A stretch of 64,000 nucleotides of DNA from Diphasiastrum complanatum (GCA_029204225.1 CM055111.1:6358938-6422937); one strand, 5' to 3'. Shown: positions 12,086-23,530, counted from the first letter of the stretch. Numbers and translations are program-made. Notes: generated by a model not told the origin, from the letters alone.

Positions 12086-12734
12086 GAAATTATAGTTGGT
12101 AGTGGTCTCAAGTATTCTAATATAGTTGAGAAGTTGACGGGTAGCATACTTATCATGAAGATCACTTTATTTTCTGTACAATTGAACCGTTTGAATATGT
12201 TTCTCAGCGTGAACGTGGATTCATACAATATAACAAGTCTTGGAAGACAATGAGTCTATCAAACAATAATATTTCAGCAATAAGTCCATGATGTTTGAAT
12301 GGTGCCTATAGAAACCTTCATGCTAAAAAATTTAGAATCTGTCACCTGGGATCACAAAACCATCTCATAACACCCCAATGTGTAATCATCCTACATACAT
12401 GGATTTGGCCTTGACCAAGCATAATTTTTGCATTTTTCACAGAAATTATAGTTGGTAGTGGTCTCAAGTATTCTAATATAGCTGAGAAGTTGACGGGGTA
12501 GCATACTTATCATGAAGATCACTTTATTTTCTGTACAATTGAACCGTTTGAATATGTTTCTCAGCATGAACGTGGATTCATACAATATAACAAGTCTTGG
12601 AAGACAATGAGTCTATCAAACAATAATATTTCAGCAATAAGTCCATGATGTTTGAATGGTGCCTATAGAAACCTTCATGCTAAAAAATTTAGAATCTGTC
12701 ACCTGGGATCACAAAACCATCTCATAACACCCCA
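12022..12734. repeat. ~357-bp tandem duplication spanning an LTR edge
   Basis: Copy 1 is 12022-12377 and copy 2 is 12378-12734; they differ by only a few bases (for example one extra G in the second). Each copy contains the last 64 bp of the C LTR, the GAAAT target-site copy and about 290 bp of flank, so the duplication arose after C inserted. A shared minus-strand open frame is chance. Confidence 0.9.
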
Positions 12735-13230
12735 TCAAATACATTATAAGAGTTCTACATGATGAAGATGACAAAAATTTTGCATTGCATCAAGCTAAAG
12801 AGTGAAAACTTGGTGCTCATGAATTATAGTCTATTGGTTGGTATTTTAATTAGGAGAAGAAGCCTACTCATTAAAGCATAATTGTGATCTTGTTAAATGA
12901 TTTTTTACTGATTTTTCTCCACCTCAATATATAATTTTTACTTTTTTTGGAATCTTCATATGTAACTCTTGTTTTTAAATCCCTAAACTACCACTAGAAT
13001 TATGCTAGTATTTCATTGGATTTAAGAGTTACCACTTTGCCATTCTTATTGTTTTTTTGTCATGCATAGCAATAACCAAAGGCATAATTGAGCTTGGGTC
13101 AATCTTTCTTTCACTACCTATGCTTGGATAGGAACAATAAACTCCACTCTTTAGAGAACTCTATCACTGCATTCTATCCTTCATTGCATGCATACTCAAA
13201 GAGGGGCTCCTTGCTATAGTTATTGTAGTA
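12735..13230. other. Non-coding spacer inside the inverted segment
   Basis: AT-rich; no gene, LTR or RNA signal recognised. It separates the duplicated LTR edge of C from the target-site copy of A. Confidence 0.5.
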
Positions 13231-13235
13231 ACATT
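13231..13235. repeat. Second target-site copy of copia A (ACATT)
   Basis: ACATT at the outer end of the reversed A LTR; its reverse complement AATGT precedes the plus-strand A LTR at 3524-3528. Confidence 0.75.
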
Positions 13236-13972
13236 TGTTGAATTTCACACATGTGGAGTGTCCACTACATGTACTTATGATCTCCTAAGGTGTGTAGATG
13301 CACCAAGATCAAGACTAGATTGAGATTCAAGATCAATCTTGAATCCTATGGCAAAAACACACTACTACATGCATTCAATTACTTCCAACTCTCACTCACA
13401 CGTGTGGGAAGTATTCAAAAAATAATCTAAGTAAAAACAAGCTGCTCTCCTTGGGTAGAGAGAGAAAATGCATCATGAGATCTCGGATAAAGAGAGAAAG
13501 CTAGAAATCCAGTAACTCACAAAATCCATGAAATCACCAAATCAATTGACTTCAAAATGAGGAGTACAATGATACTAGTAGGTCCACGAGCTACCACTAT
13601 GCTTAACTATGATTGGACCATATTTTGTCACCTCTTGATCCTATTGAATCATTGATCTATGCACCTCTTAATTCTATTGGACTATATTCAAGCACACCTC
13701 AATTTCCTATTGGACCTCACAAGGTTCCACCTCTAAATCCTATTGGACCTCTTGGAATTCATCAAACAAAAACTTTACACTTGTCTACACTCTAATTAGC
13801 AAGTGTTTAGCCTCTTACTCTATTTTGGCTCAATAGTGGCATTACAAGTGGAAATGCATAATTTGCCATCTATGCCAAATTTATTCCTATCAACATCCTA
13901 CACCTAGATGCTTGATGTAAAAAACATAAGACCCCTATATCTAACATAGATAATCTTTTTCAATTCTTCACA
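13236..13972 (-). mobile_element. Copia A 3' LTR, reverse orientation
   Basis: Exactly 737 bp, the same length as the plus-strand copy at 3529-4265, and almost identical to it. It follows pol with a polypurine tract, as a 3' LTR should. One CACACGTGTG of the other copy reads CACACATGTG here (about 13243), consistent with methyl-CpG decay. Confidence 0.9.
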
Positions 13973-13980
13973 CTCCTCCT
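13973..13980 (-). other. Copia A polypurine tract
   Basis: AGGAGGAG in sense orientation directly before the 3' LTR; primer for plus-strand DNA synthesis in LTR retrotransposons. Confidence 0.75.
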
Positions 13981-13990
13981 AAAAAATTAT

Positions 13991-16050
13991 CTATGAAGAT
14001 TTGAGCATTGATCTTGATATAACTCCAAGATTAGATCTATGCTTGATGAAAGCACTTTTGCTCAAAGGCTTGGTGAGTAGATCGGCAATACAAGAGGATG
14101 AGTTGACATGCTCCAAATAGATTTCTCCTCCAATAAGCTTTTCTCTCACAAAATGGTGTGCCACTTCTATGTGCTTGCTTCTTGCATGAAATATGGGATT
14201 ATTGGCAAGAGCTTGGGCCGAGATGTTATCACACTTGATCATTGGTAGATCATCCTCCTTGATGCACTTTAGTTCCATTAATAACCTCTTGATCCAAAGC
14301 ACTTCTTTGGTAGTTGTAGTGAGTGCTTTGTACTCGGCCTCACATGAAGAGAGAGATATAGTATCTTGCTTTTTGGAAAGCCAAGATATTAGATTGCCTC
14401 CAAGAAAGATAGTGTATGCACTAATAGACTTTCGATCCATCTTGTCACTTGCAAAGTCCGAATCCGAGTAGCCAATAATGGATAGATCTTCACTTTTATA
14501 GAGTAGACCATAATCACAAGATGAAGATACATATCTTAGAATCCTCTTGGCCATCTTCCAATGATGGATCTTAGGATCTTGCATAAATTGACTCAATTTG
14601 TGCACACAAAAACTAAGATCGGGCCTAGTAATGGTAAGCCAAATCAAGGAGCCTACAAGACTCCTACAAAGTGTGATGTCCTCAAAGGATCTTTCATCAC
14701 CTTTATTAGGATCTTTTACAATTTGCTCCATTGGAGTATCTATGCTCTTAGAATTTTCCATATGGAATTTTTTCAACAGAGAGTGAGCATATCTAGATTG
14801 GCATATAAAGACATAATTTTCATAAAAATCAATTTCTAGGCCTAGGATATAATGTATCTCTCCTAGATCTTGCATTTTAAACTCACATCCAAGTGCTAGC
14901 TTGGTTTCATCAACTAGCTTGATACAACTTCCACAAAGAATAATGTCATCAACGTAAATTAGAAGAATGACAATATTGCTATCAACAAACTTTAGATACA
15001 TGGAAGGATCATAGTCACTAAGAGTAAATCCTAGTGAGATAAGAAAAGAGTTAAGTCTTGAATACCATGATCTTGGTGCTTGCTTGAGTCCATAAAGACT
15101 TTTGAAGAGCAAGCACACTTTGGACTCATCCTTGATGAATCCTTGAGGTTGTTCCATATAGATCTCCTCCTCAAGATAACCATTTAGAAAAGCATTGGAT
15201 ACATCTAATTGGAACACCTTCCACTTGAAAAAACAAGCAAGAGAAATAAGAATTCTTATTGTCACCATCTTTGCAACGGGTGCAAAGGTCTCCTCATAAT
15301 CAAGACCATGGATTTGAGCATATCCTTTGGCACATAATCTTGCTTTATGCTTGTTGATGGTGCCATCATGATTGAACTTGATCCGAAATACCCACTTGCA
15401 ACCAATCACATGCTTGTTGGATGGAGGATCCACAAGCTCCCAAGTATTGTTGGTGATCAATGCATCATACTCTTGCTTCATGGCATCATACCACTCCTTG
15501 GTATTGAGTGTCTCTTGTACATTCTTTGGCTCTTCATGAGAGACATAAAAAACATAATTAGTGGAATCAAGATCCACTTGTTTGCCTTTGTCAACATATG
15601 AGAGCCTCTTAGGCTCGGATCTATCTCTCATGGATCTTCTTGGTGAAAAAATCCAAGGAGAGCCTTCTTCAAATCTCGACCCCATCACATCATGATTGTC
15701 TTCAAATTCAATAATTGATGATGCATCCATAGATTTCTTGATCTCGGCCTCTTCAAATGATGAGTGTTGATCTTCATGAAAGAAAACATCTCTACTTTCA
15801 ATAACTTGAGAAGTAGAGAGTATAAAGACTCTATAGGCCTTCTTGGTGGATGAGTATCCAACCATGATCCCTTTGCATGCACTAGGATCTTCCTTCTTCC
15901 TTGTTTCCAAGGGAATATGGACAAAGCATAAGCATCCAAAAATTCTAAGGTGATCAACCTTAGGCTTCTTCAAAAATAAGATTTCATATGGTGACTTTCC
16001 TCCAAGAGCTATATGTGGGAGCCTATTGCAAAGATAATTTGCACAATTAA
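13991..16050 (-). CDS. Copia A pol: integrase C-terminus, reverse transcriptase, RNase H
   Basis: A single uninterrupted minus-strand frame (open to 16141, 716 codons) ends just before the polypurine tract. In order: the end of integrase (CANYLCNRLP, about 16045, and the FGC/VGYSS region), the copia reverse transcriptase block (WELVDPP, CKWVFRIK, YGLKQAPRSWY, catalytic YVDD at 14945-14956), the TRPDLS connection, and RNase H with the DSDFASDK and SSCEAEYKAL motifs and a final DLLTKPL. The integrase zinc finger and most of the catalytic core are missing. The first 32 codons (16051-16141) do not resemble integrase. Gag and protease of the same element are at 5023-6203 on the plus strand. The open frame suggests a young element and a younger rearrangement. 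Confidence 0.88.
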
Positions 16051-16141
16051 TAATGATTAATAAATCTTGTGAAATCATTGACAATGTGTTATTTTTGAGC
16101 TTTACTTGAGAGAGCGAGTTCAAGGAGAGAGGTATCATCAA
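16051..16141. other. Junction sequence between element A pol and element B leader
   Basis: About 91 bp that match neither integrase nor, as far as I can tell, any LTR here. It contains GGTATCA (16131-16137), which matches part of the primer-binding site. It is either filler from the rearrangement or the start of the B leader. The right inversion breakpoint lies within or next to it. Confidence 0.5.
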
Positions 16142-16612
16142 TATTTTTGGTCAAGATCAATTTTTGGGATGTTGATGTACTTTCCACACGTGTGAAATCG
16201 TATAGAAACCTTCAAATCAACTTCCTTTAGTGGTTTTGATCCAAAAATGTGCATACTAGTCCAAAATTCAACGTTTTTGGTGCATTGTCTAGGTCTAGGT
16301 TCAATCTATTGAATGCTAATGATTAAATAGAGATTTGAGTCAGAAGCGATTCATTTTGAAGAATTAGATCAGACTTATAAGGCTGAATCTGTTCAGATCT
16401 TATCTGTGTGTGAAATATCAAACAAAATTGTACTAGAATTAATTTTTTGAGAAGTGATTTGCTAGGATATTTGAAGTAGATCTATTACAACATCATCCAA
16501 GTTGAACCAGGTTGATTGGGCCAAGATTAGAAGCTTATTATAAAGCTAGAAATATATCTTAGATCACTCATTATCAAGAGATCTTTGTGCATCTCATAGG
16601 CATTCATTCACA
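16142..16612 (+). other. Copia B untranslated leader, lacking its LTR
   Basis: Non-coding leader-like sequence before the B gag ATG at 16613, with a CACACGTGTG box near 16185. No LTR or primer-binding site precedes it here; those parts of B are at 6204-7070 in reverse. Confidence 0.6.
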
Positions 16613-17480
16613 ATGTCATCAATGGGTGGATATTTGTTAGAATCTAGTGAGAAACTAACTTCCACAAAATATTCCATTTGGAAAGTGAGGATGGAATCAC
16701 TACTTGTGATCCATGACCTCTTTGATATTGTTTTCTGAGTTGAGGAAGAGCCTCAAGCTACCCAAGAACAATTAAAATACAAGAAGAGGGCTAGATTAGC
16801 CTTACATTGCTTAAAGTTGAATGTAAGCAATGACCTCTTGAAGGAGATGGCTTCTTGTGGCTCATCAAAAGAGGCTTGGGATTCACTAAATTTTTTTTAT
16901 GAATCCAATAAAACTTCAAGAGTGCTTATGCTAATAAACTCGATCTTGCAAAGCATGAGGGGAAGTGGAGAAAATGGACAAGAGTAAGGATAAAGTTTTT
17001 GAACAAAGAATTGGGATCTATAGGAGAGAAGATCCAAGATAATGAACTAGTACAAGTATTATTGAATGGACTAGGTGATGAGTTCTCTAATATAGTTCAA
17101 TCTTTTGCTATTCAAGACCAACTTCCATCAATTGATAAGTTGCATAATGTTCTTGTGGCCGAGGAGAGTAGGATTCTACACCTCAAGACAAGAATGGGGT
17201 CTATGTCGCTACATTGTGGTGATGAGAAAGCAAATTTCACATCAAAAGGCAAGAAGAAGACTCATCCATTCAAGAAGTTCCAAGGCAAGGAGGCTGAGGC
17301 AAAGGATGGAGGATCTACCTCCAAAGGGAAGCAAAAGAACAAAGCCAAGCTATAGTGTTTCTTTTGTGGGAAGAAATGACACTTTGCTTCCGAATGTTAT
17401 AAGAATAAGAATGCACAAGGGAGTGAATATCTAGGCAATCGTGCACAAGGGGAGGAGGAAGATGATGGCTTCAACACATC
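16613..17480 (+). pseudogene. Copia B gag
   Basis: Begins MSSMGGYLLESSEKL at 16613, closely related in plan to the gag of A, C and D. A TGA at 16736-16738, a frameshift near 16980, a TAG at 17353-17355 and a TGA inside the zinc knuckle (CFFCGKK then stop, about 17358-17382) break it. The GDEKANF and Lys-rich tail before the knuckle are shared with C and D, which places all in one lineage. Confidence 0.85.
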
Positions 17481-17481
17481 C

Positions 17482-17817
17482 TTGATGGTAGCATCTACAC
17501 CAAGATCAAGCCAAGAGACATGGTGGATTGATAGTGGGGCTAGCACCCACATGTCATTCAACAAGCATTATTTTTCTACTTTACTTTCTTGTAATGATTC
17601 TAAGAAGTCAATCTACACTACTAGTGAACAAGAATGTAAGATAGATAGCATAGGATCTATTCCTTTATGCTTAGGATCATCTAAGAGGATAGATCTTGAT
17701 AATGTTTTGTATGTTCCATCCATTACAAAAAACTTGCTTAGTGTTGGTCAACTAAAGGACAATGGACAATGGACTAGATGTACATTTCAAGAATGGAGTA
17801 AAATGATAAGTGCATAG
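17482..17817 (+). pseudogene. Copia B protease
   Basis: Aspartic protease region with WWIDSGASTHM at about 17522-17555 and the downstream VLYVPSITKNLLSVGQL block at about 17705-17755. It leaves frame near 17800 before the integrase. In copia elements it cleaves the Gag-Pol polyprotein. Confidence 0.85.
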
Positions 17818-17819
17818 CT

Positions 17820-18690
17820 AGTGGTATTAAGCAAGGAAGGCTTTTTAAGTTGGATGCTAATGTGGCCATTGAAAGTGTGAATATGGTTAGGGATGAGTTG
17901 ACTCAAGTGGAGCTTTGGCATAAAAGATCAGGCCATCCTAATCTTCAATCAATGGAGTCCATGGCATCAAAGGAGCTAGCTCTCGGCCTACCAAAATCTT
18001 CCAAGAAATGTGGCAAAGTGTGTGAGGCATGTGGCCTTGCAAAGTCACGCAAGCACCTTTGGATCTTATTCATTCAGATGTACATGCTTTTTCTCATGAA
18101 AGTAATGGAGGTGCCTTAATGTATGTGAGTTTCATAGATGACTGTACTAGATTCACTTGGATTAAATTATTGCCTAAGAAAGGCCTTGTATATGAAGCTT
18201 TTGTAAAGTTTAAGTCTCTAGTGGAAAAGCAACTTAATTCTTGCATTAAAGTTCTAAGATGTGATAATGGAGGAGAATATATCTCCAACAAAATGAGAGA
18301 CTTCTGTGAGATCAATCCCAACAAAATGGGGTGGCCGAGAGGAAAAATAGGAGTCTTTGTGAATGTGCAAAGTCTTTAAGACTTGATGCATCTCTACCCA
18401 TCTCTTTTTGGCAGGAGGCCATAACTTGTGCAAATTACTTATGTAATAGGCTTCCTACTAGTGCTATTGGTGGGATCTCACCATTTCAAGCTTTGTTTGG
18501 CAAAAAGCCCAATGTAAAAGATCTTAAAGTGTTTGGATGTATATGTTATGTCCACATTCCTTTTGAAACTAGAAGGAAAGAAGATGCAACTTCCTTCAAA
18601 GGAATATTTGTAGGATATAGTGAAAATAGCAAAGGATATAGGATATTTGATCCTATTTTAAGCAAAGTAAAAATTAGCAAGGATGCCTAA
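17820..18690 (+). pseudogene. Copia B integrase
   Basis: Integrase in three frames: zinc-binding domain LWHKRSGHPN with CEACGLAKS (about 17910-18045), then the core with DLIHSDVH, FIDDCTRFTW and VLRCDNGGEY (about 18055-18285), then AERKNRSLCECAKSLRLD to FGCICYVH (about 18331-18560). Frameshifts near 18050 and 18320 make it inactive. TAA at about 18688 ends the last frame. Confidence 0.85.
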
Positions 18691-18869
18691 TTTGATGAAT
18701 CTCAAAGTTACAAGTTGTTTTCAAATGCATCTAATCTTTTAGGTGATGAAGATCTTGCAAAAACCGAGGAGGAGCTTCTTGAAAGGGGCCGAGAAGATCC
18801 ACAAGGAGCAAGGCCGAGCCTTCAAGGCTCACATACTTTGAGAAAGGGAAGCAAAGGAAAGACACAACT

Positions 18870-19660
18870 CCTTCTACCTCTTACTCTTTTCTAACCACAA
18901 TGCTTGAAGAGCCATCATGTTATGAAGATGCAAGTAGATCGCAAGCTTGGAGAGATGCAATGCAAGTAGAGTTTGATGCTTTGATAGGTAATCAAACTTG
19001 GAATCTTGTACACCTTCCATATGGGAAGAAGCCACTTGCATGTAAGTGGATTTATAGATTAAAGTACAATCAAGATGGATCTATAAGTAAGTACAAAGCT
19101 AGATTGGTTTCTAAGGGGTTTCTTCAAACTAAAGGCATAGATTATGAAGAAACATTTGCACTTGTAGCAAAGCTTGTAACTATAAGATTGATGGCATTTG
19201 TATTGCTACTTTGTTCAAGTGGAATCTCTATCAAATGGATGTGACCAATGCTTTTTTGAATGGCTACTTGGAGGAGGAAATATACATGTTGCAACCTGAG
19301 GGCTTCATCAAGGATGGTGAGGAGGACAAAGTTTGCCACTTAAGGAAGAGCCTATATGGCTTGAAGCAAGCACCTAGAGCTTGGTACTCTAGGTTTCATG
19401 ATTTTCTCTACTCCCTTGGCTTTGTGATTAGCTCTTATGAGCCTTATTTGTACATCAATTGTAATGATGGAAAGATCATCATTTTAGTTCTTTATGTTGA
19501 TGATATCATATTGACAGGAAATGATGGTGAAGGCATAAGAAATGTTAAAGCTTCTTTGTTTACTGAATTCAAGATGGTAGATCTAGGACTTTTTAAGTAC
19601 ATAATTGAAATAGAAGCTACTAGAGGTAGTGATTTTACTTCTATAAGTCAATCAAAGTAG
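18870..19660 (+). pseudogene. Copia B reverse transcriptase
   Basis: Copia reverse transcriptase with WRDAMQVEFDAL, ACKWIYRLK, then a frame change near 19210, then QMDVTNAFLNGYLEEEIYM, YGLKQAPRAWY and the catalytic YVDD at 19493-19504. All landmarks are present, but the frameshift and a premature stop at 19658 prevent a full product. Confidence 0.88.
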
Positions 19661-19683
19661 ATTGTAAGGGGATTGACACCCCT

Positions 19684-20376
19684 ATGGAGCAAGTTTGTAA
19701 AGTTACTAATGATTGTGATGAACCATCCTTTGAGGACATCACACTTTTTAGGAAACTAATAGACTCCTTAATCTATTTGACAGTCACTAGACCAGATTTG
19801 AGCTATAGTGTAAGCAAGCTAAATCAATATATGCAAGGTCCTTTGATGCATCATTGGAAAAGTGCCAAGAGAGTGCTCAGATCTGTCTCATCTACTAGAT
19901 TTTTAGGCATTCTCTATCAAGGATCTAACTTGTACTTGAGGGCATTTTCGGATTCAGATTTTGTAGGAGACAAGATGGATAGAAGACCTATAAGTGCATT
20001 TGTCACTTTCCTTTGTGGAGGAGTGATATCTTGGCTTTCCAAAAAGCAAGATACAATTTCTCTATCATCTTGTGAAGCCGAGTACAAGGCATTGACTTCA
20101 ACAACCAAAGAACTCCTATGGATAAGAAGACCTTTGGTGGAACTACAAGTTCTAAAGGACGAGGATATCCCTTGCAAATATTGTGACAATCAAGCTTCTC
20201 AACAAATTGCTACCAATCCGATCTTCCATGCTAGAACAAAGCATATTGAGATAACTCATCACTTTGTGAGGGAGAAGGTGCAATTTAAGGAGGTACAAAT
20301 TCATCATGTGCCATCCTCCGGGTGCATAGCTAATATCTTAATTAGATCTTTGATTAAAGATCATTTTTCAAGTTAA
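19684..20376 (+). pseudogene. Copia B RNase H
   Basis: About 230 codons with TRPDLSYSVSKL, DSDFVGDKMDRRP, SWLSKKQDTISLSSCEAEYKAL and HARTKHIEITHHFVREK, the standard end of copia pol. Sequence before the 3' LTR is short. It is separated from the reverse transcriptase by a lesion near 19660. Confidence 0.88.
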
Positions 20377-20430
20377 GAGATGCTCTTGGAATTTAGATAG
20401 ATATACATTAGACTTACCAAGTTAGAAGTG

Positions 20431-20438
20431 AGGAGGAG
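20431..20438 (+). other. Copia B polypurine tract
   Basis: AGGAGGAG immediately before the 3' LTR. Confidence 0.75.
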
Positions 20439-21307
20439 TGTAAAAAATATCACTTCAACTTGATGTACTTAGTTGATCTTAAGATGATTGATCTTGATAG
20501 GATCTCACACGTGTGGAGCCTGTTCCTACGTGTGAAAGGATGTACATAAGTTACTGTTATAAAGTTAGATTGATTTTAGTTAGATCGACACAAGTGTGAA
20601 ATTGACCTTTGATTAGAATCTAGAAATTGGTCATTTTGGTCAAACCTTTGTAAATAGATTGCACTTCCATGTGAATGAGTAAATGCTCCCACATGTCAAG
20701 ATGCCATTCACACGTGTGGATCAAATTGTAGATGATAAGATAGAAAGATTCTATCAGATCCTATTTTATAGAGAATATTCCTGTAAATGTGGAAGACTAG
20801 CTTTTTTGTTTCTAGCTAATGAGAATAGTCAACTTTGGGAAGTGAGCATATATGGCTCCTCTTTCTTTCTTTATTCATTGGTGGATCTGGATGACTAGGC
20901 ACTATTAACACGTGTGAAGGCTTGCTGGACAATACACAGCTCGTGGATGTACTTGATCTATAAAGGGATCATCCAAATCAATAAGAAGTTGATGTGACAT
21001 CGACAAATTCTAGTTTTCCTTGTGAATTTCCACATTTGTCTTGAGTTTTGATGATTGAAATGCTTTTGTATGCTTAAATAATTTACTCTTTGTTTACAGT
21101 CCCGTACAGGTACTGTCCTTTACACATTTGAGGCCACTCTTCTTAGTTTTTAGTCATTTGATCCATTGCTCTTGCTTAAATCATAGTGTAATGCATCTAG
21201 ATCAAGATCTAACACCTAGAACTTGATAGATCATTGGATTAGGCAATCAATAAATCTTAATGATTGTTTTGTACAATCATACTTGTCATTTTTTTTGAAA
21301 ATTGACA
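20439..21307 (+). mobile_element. Copia B 3' LTR
   Basis: An 869-bp LTR, TGTAAAAAATATC to AATTGACA, homologous to the reversed LTR at 6218-7070. No primer-binding site follows, which marks it as a 3' LTR. It contains CACACGTGTG boxes (about 20506 and 20708). The flank at 21308-21312, ATCCT, pairs with 7071-7075. Confidence 0.9.
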
Positions 21308-21312
21308 ATCCT
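21308..21312. repeat. Right target-site duplication of copia B (ATCCT)
   Basis: Direct flank of the 3' LTR, the reverse complement of the flank of the inverted 5' LTR at 7071-7075. Confidence 0.7.
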
Positions 21313-21559
21313 TATCATCCCAAAGTCAAGGAATACTAGAGACAGATGAGCAAGGAACTTTATGATGTGTACCATGAATTCTTGCATGAGCGACCCTTGT
21401 GACATGCTAACCTCAGGCCTTGCTCTTTTTCTTGCATATCTTTTTAGTGCTTTCATAAATCATTTCAAAAAAGCCATCCATCAATTATGGACAGTGCACG
21501 CAATGATAATATAATTACTAGATAAAACAATTATTTTGATATGTATATATGCTTGCATT

Positions 21560-21645
21560 CAAATGTCTTCTTGCCTTGAGAAAGCTCCACAAGAACCCCA
21601 AGTATGAATTTTCATCAAATGTCTTCTTGCCTTGAGAAAGCATCT
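21560..21645. repeat. Short direct repeat pair
   Basis: AAATGTCTTCTTGCCTTGAG and following bases occur twice, at about 21560 and 21618. The rest of 21313-21880 shows no clear gene and may be the decayed pol linker of the adjoining copia fragment. Confidence 0.6.
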
Positions 21646-21879
21646 CATCATTCTTTCTTTTTATGTGCATCTTGAAAGAAAATATATTCGTCTACTTGGT
21701 GAATGGATGACATTCAAGCAAACTTAGGCTCTCAATAATTTGATTACTTTTTAAAGGATAAGTAAGCCTTTTCAAAACCTTGCTTATTCTTGATGAGTTC
21801 CTAACAATAGGTATTAAAGAAGAAGCTGATAGTTTCTCATCATCTTGATCAACATCTCAAGAATTATCATTTTGATTTG

Positions 21880-22870
21880 ATTATTTCAAAAAACCATTCC
21901 CGTTCACAGTGAGATCATCAAAGATGACAACTTGACTAACAAAGGGGAGATGAAAATACACTGTATATGCTTTACTCCTTTCACTATATCCAATAAATAT
22001 ACCTTTGTTGATGTAGGATCTTCCTTAAATCTATATTAAAAGAGAACATGAGCATAACATGTCCATCCAAAAACTTTGAGATCCTTCACATTATGCTTCT
22101 TACCATTAAGAACCTCATAAAGTGACTTACCCCACAAATACTTAGCACATTGATTGTCTCATCCCAAAATGTCAAAGGAAGAGATGCATCTAACCTTACA
22201 ACCTTAGCACACTCACAAAGTGTCATATTGTTCCTTTCAGCTACTCCATTTTGTTGAGGAGTCTTTGGGCAAGATTGTTGCCTTTGGATCTCATGTGCTT
22301 CACAAAGCTCAATAAGATCTTTGGAGATATACTCATCTCCATTTTCATATCTCAATACCTTGATCCTCTAGTTGAATTGGTTCTCCACCACAAATTGAAC
22401 TTGAAAAATATCTACTTCACTTGTTTCTTGCTCTTGAGAAAGTATACCTATCTACAATAAATATCACAAACATGTTAGCACCTCCATTATTTAGTGTGCT
22501 AGAAAATTGAACAATGAGAGGCCCTTTAGATCTTGATGCAACTTGATGCTTGACAAACCTTGTCAAAAAAAAAAACAAAAGATAAACCAATAGACTTTCA
22601 ACTAGCATCCATGCATCCATCATGTCCAATTTCCACATTTTGCCCTATAATTTTAAGACTTTTAACAAGAGTAGAAAATATAGCACACCTTCAAATCTTG
22701 ATATTTTGATTCCACCTATAAGTAGACAATTATTTCCCACTCTCTCAATCATTCATTCACCATCATTTCCTAGACAAATGAATTTTTTGGACCATCAAAA
22801 GTAGAGACACAAAAAAAATGCTTTGAGAACTAGCACCATTATCTATCCACCATGCATCCAAAGCTAAATA
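21880..22870 (-). pseudogene. Copia fragment: protease and integrase remnants
   Basis: Minus strand. A protease remnant WWIDNGASS lies at about 22836-22862. The integrase core follows at 22640-22086, with HQVASRSKGP, a degenerate FVIFIVDRYTFS, NGDEYISKDL and PQQNGVAERNN. The C-terminal GIFIGYSERSKAYTVYF block is at about 21935-22010 in another frame. Many stops and frame changes; no LTRs were found. It diverges more than A to D and is probably older. Confidence 0.75.
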
Positions 22871-23159
22871 AATGACGCAAGGCTTGAAGACATCATAAGT
22901 GGATTCTCATCATCCTCATGAAAAGTGAAAAATGATAAAATTCATTTCAAACATTCAGTCATAAGGAAATAGAGAGCAGCATACCCAAACGACCATAAAA
23001 CATTCAAAAATCAATAATTGCGTAGAGAAAGTACATAAAGCCCTAAACTCTAAGTAGCTAGATATTAGTTGTCTTCAAACTTATAACAATTGATATGTCC
23101 TAAGAACACGATTCTAAGTGTACCATATAAGATATAATAAAGTAAAGTGATCATTGCTA

Positions 23160-23530
23160 TTCTAACGCTCCTCAATGATCAACATACATTCTACAAAGCC
23201 TAACAATGTTCCAAGAATTTGAAAATTAAATTTACCTCGAGATTGGATAAATATATCTTCATACTTACAAAGCACACGATCTATAGATTCTTCTTGATTT
23301 TTTTCATGAGAAAAATGATGATTCACTTTTATGTGCTTACTTTTGGATAAAATATTGAATTCTTGGTAGGACGGCTGAACTTTGGTTATCACAATACTTA
23401 ATGTTTTACCCATTTGTGGTTGTTAAAAATCTTCAAGTGCCACAACCATACATCTTCCTATACATCACTACTAAGAGCTCTATATTTGGCTTCTGTTGAT
23501 AATGACATAACTGTTGTAAGGGCTAGTTCA
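23160..23530 (-). pseudogene. Copia RNase H fragment
   Basis: Minus-strand remnant with LSTEAKYRAL near 23480-23510 and SKSKHIKVNHHFSHEK near 23290-23350, both from the end of copia pol. Its position relative to the fragment at 21880-22870 is wrong for the same minus-strand element, so it is a separate insertion. Confidence 0.65.

Noticed and set aside
11962-12585. Two similar minus-strand open frames (11962-12228 and 12391-12585)
   Set aside because: They are copies of the same non-coding 357-bp tandem duplication; the second already differs by a frameshift.
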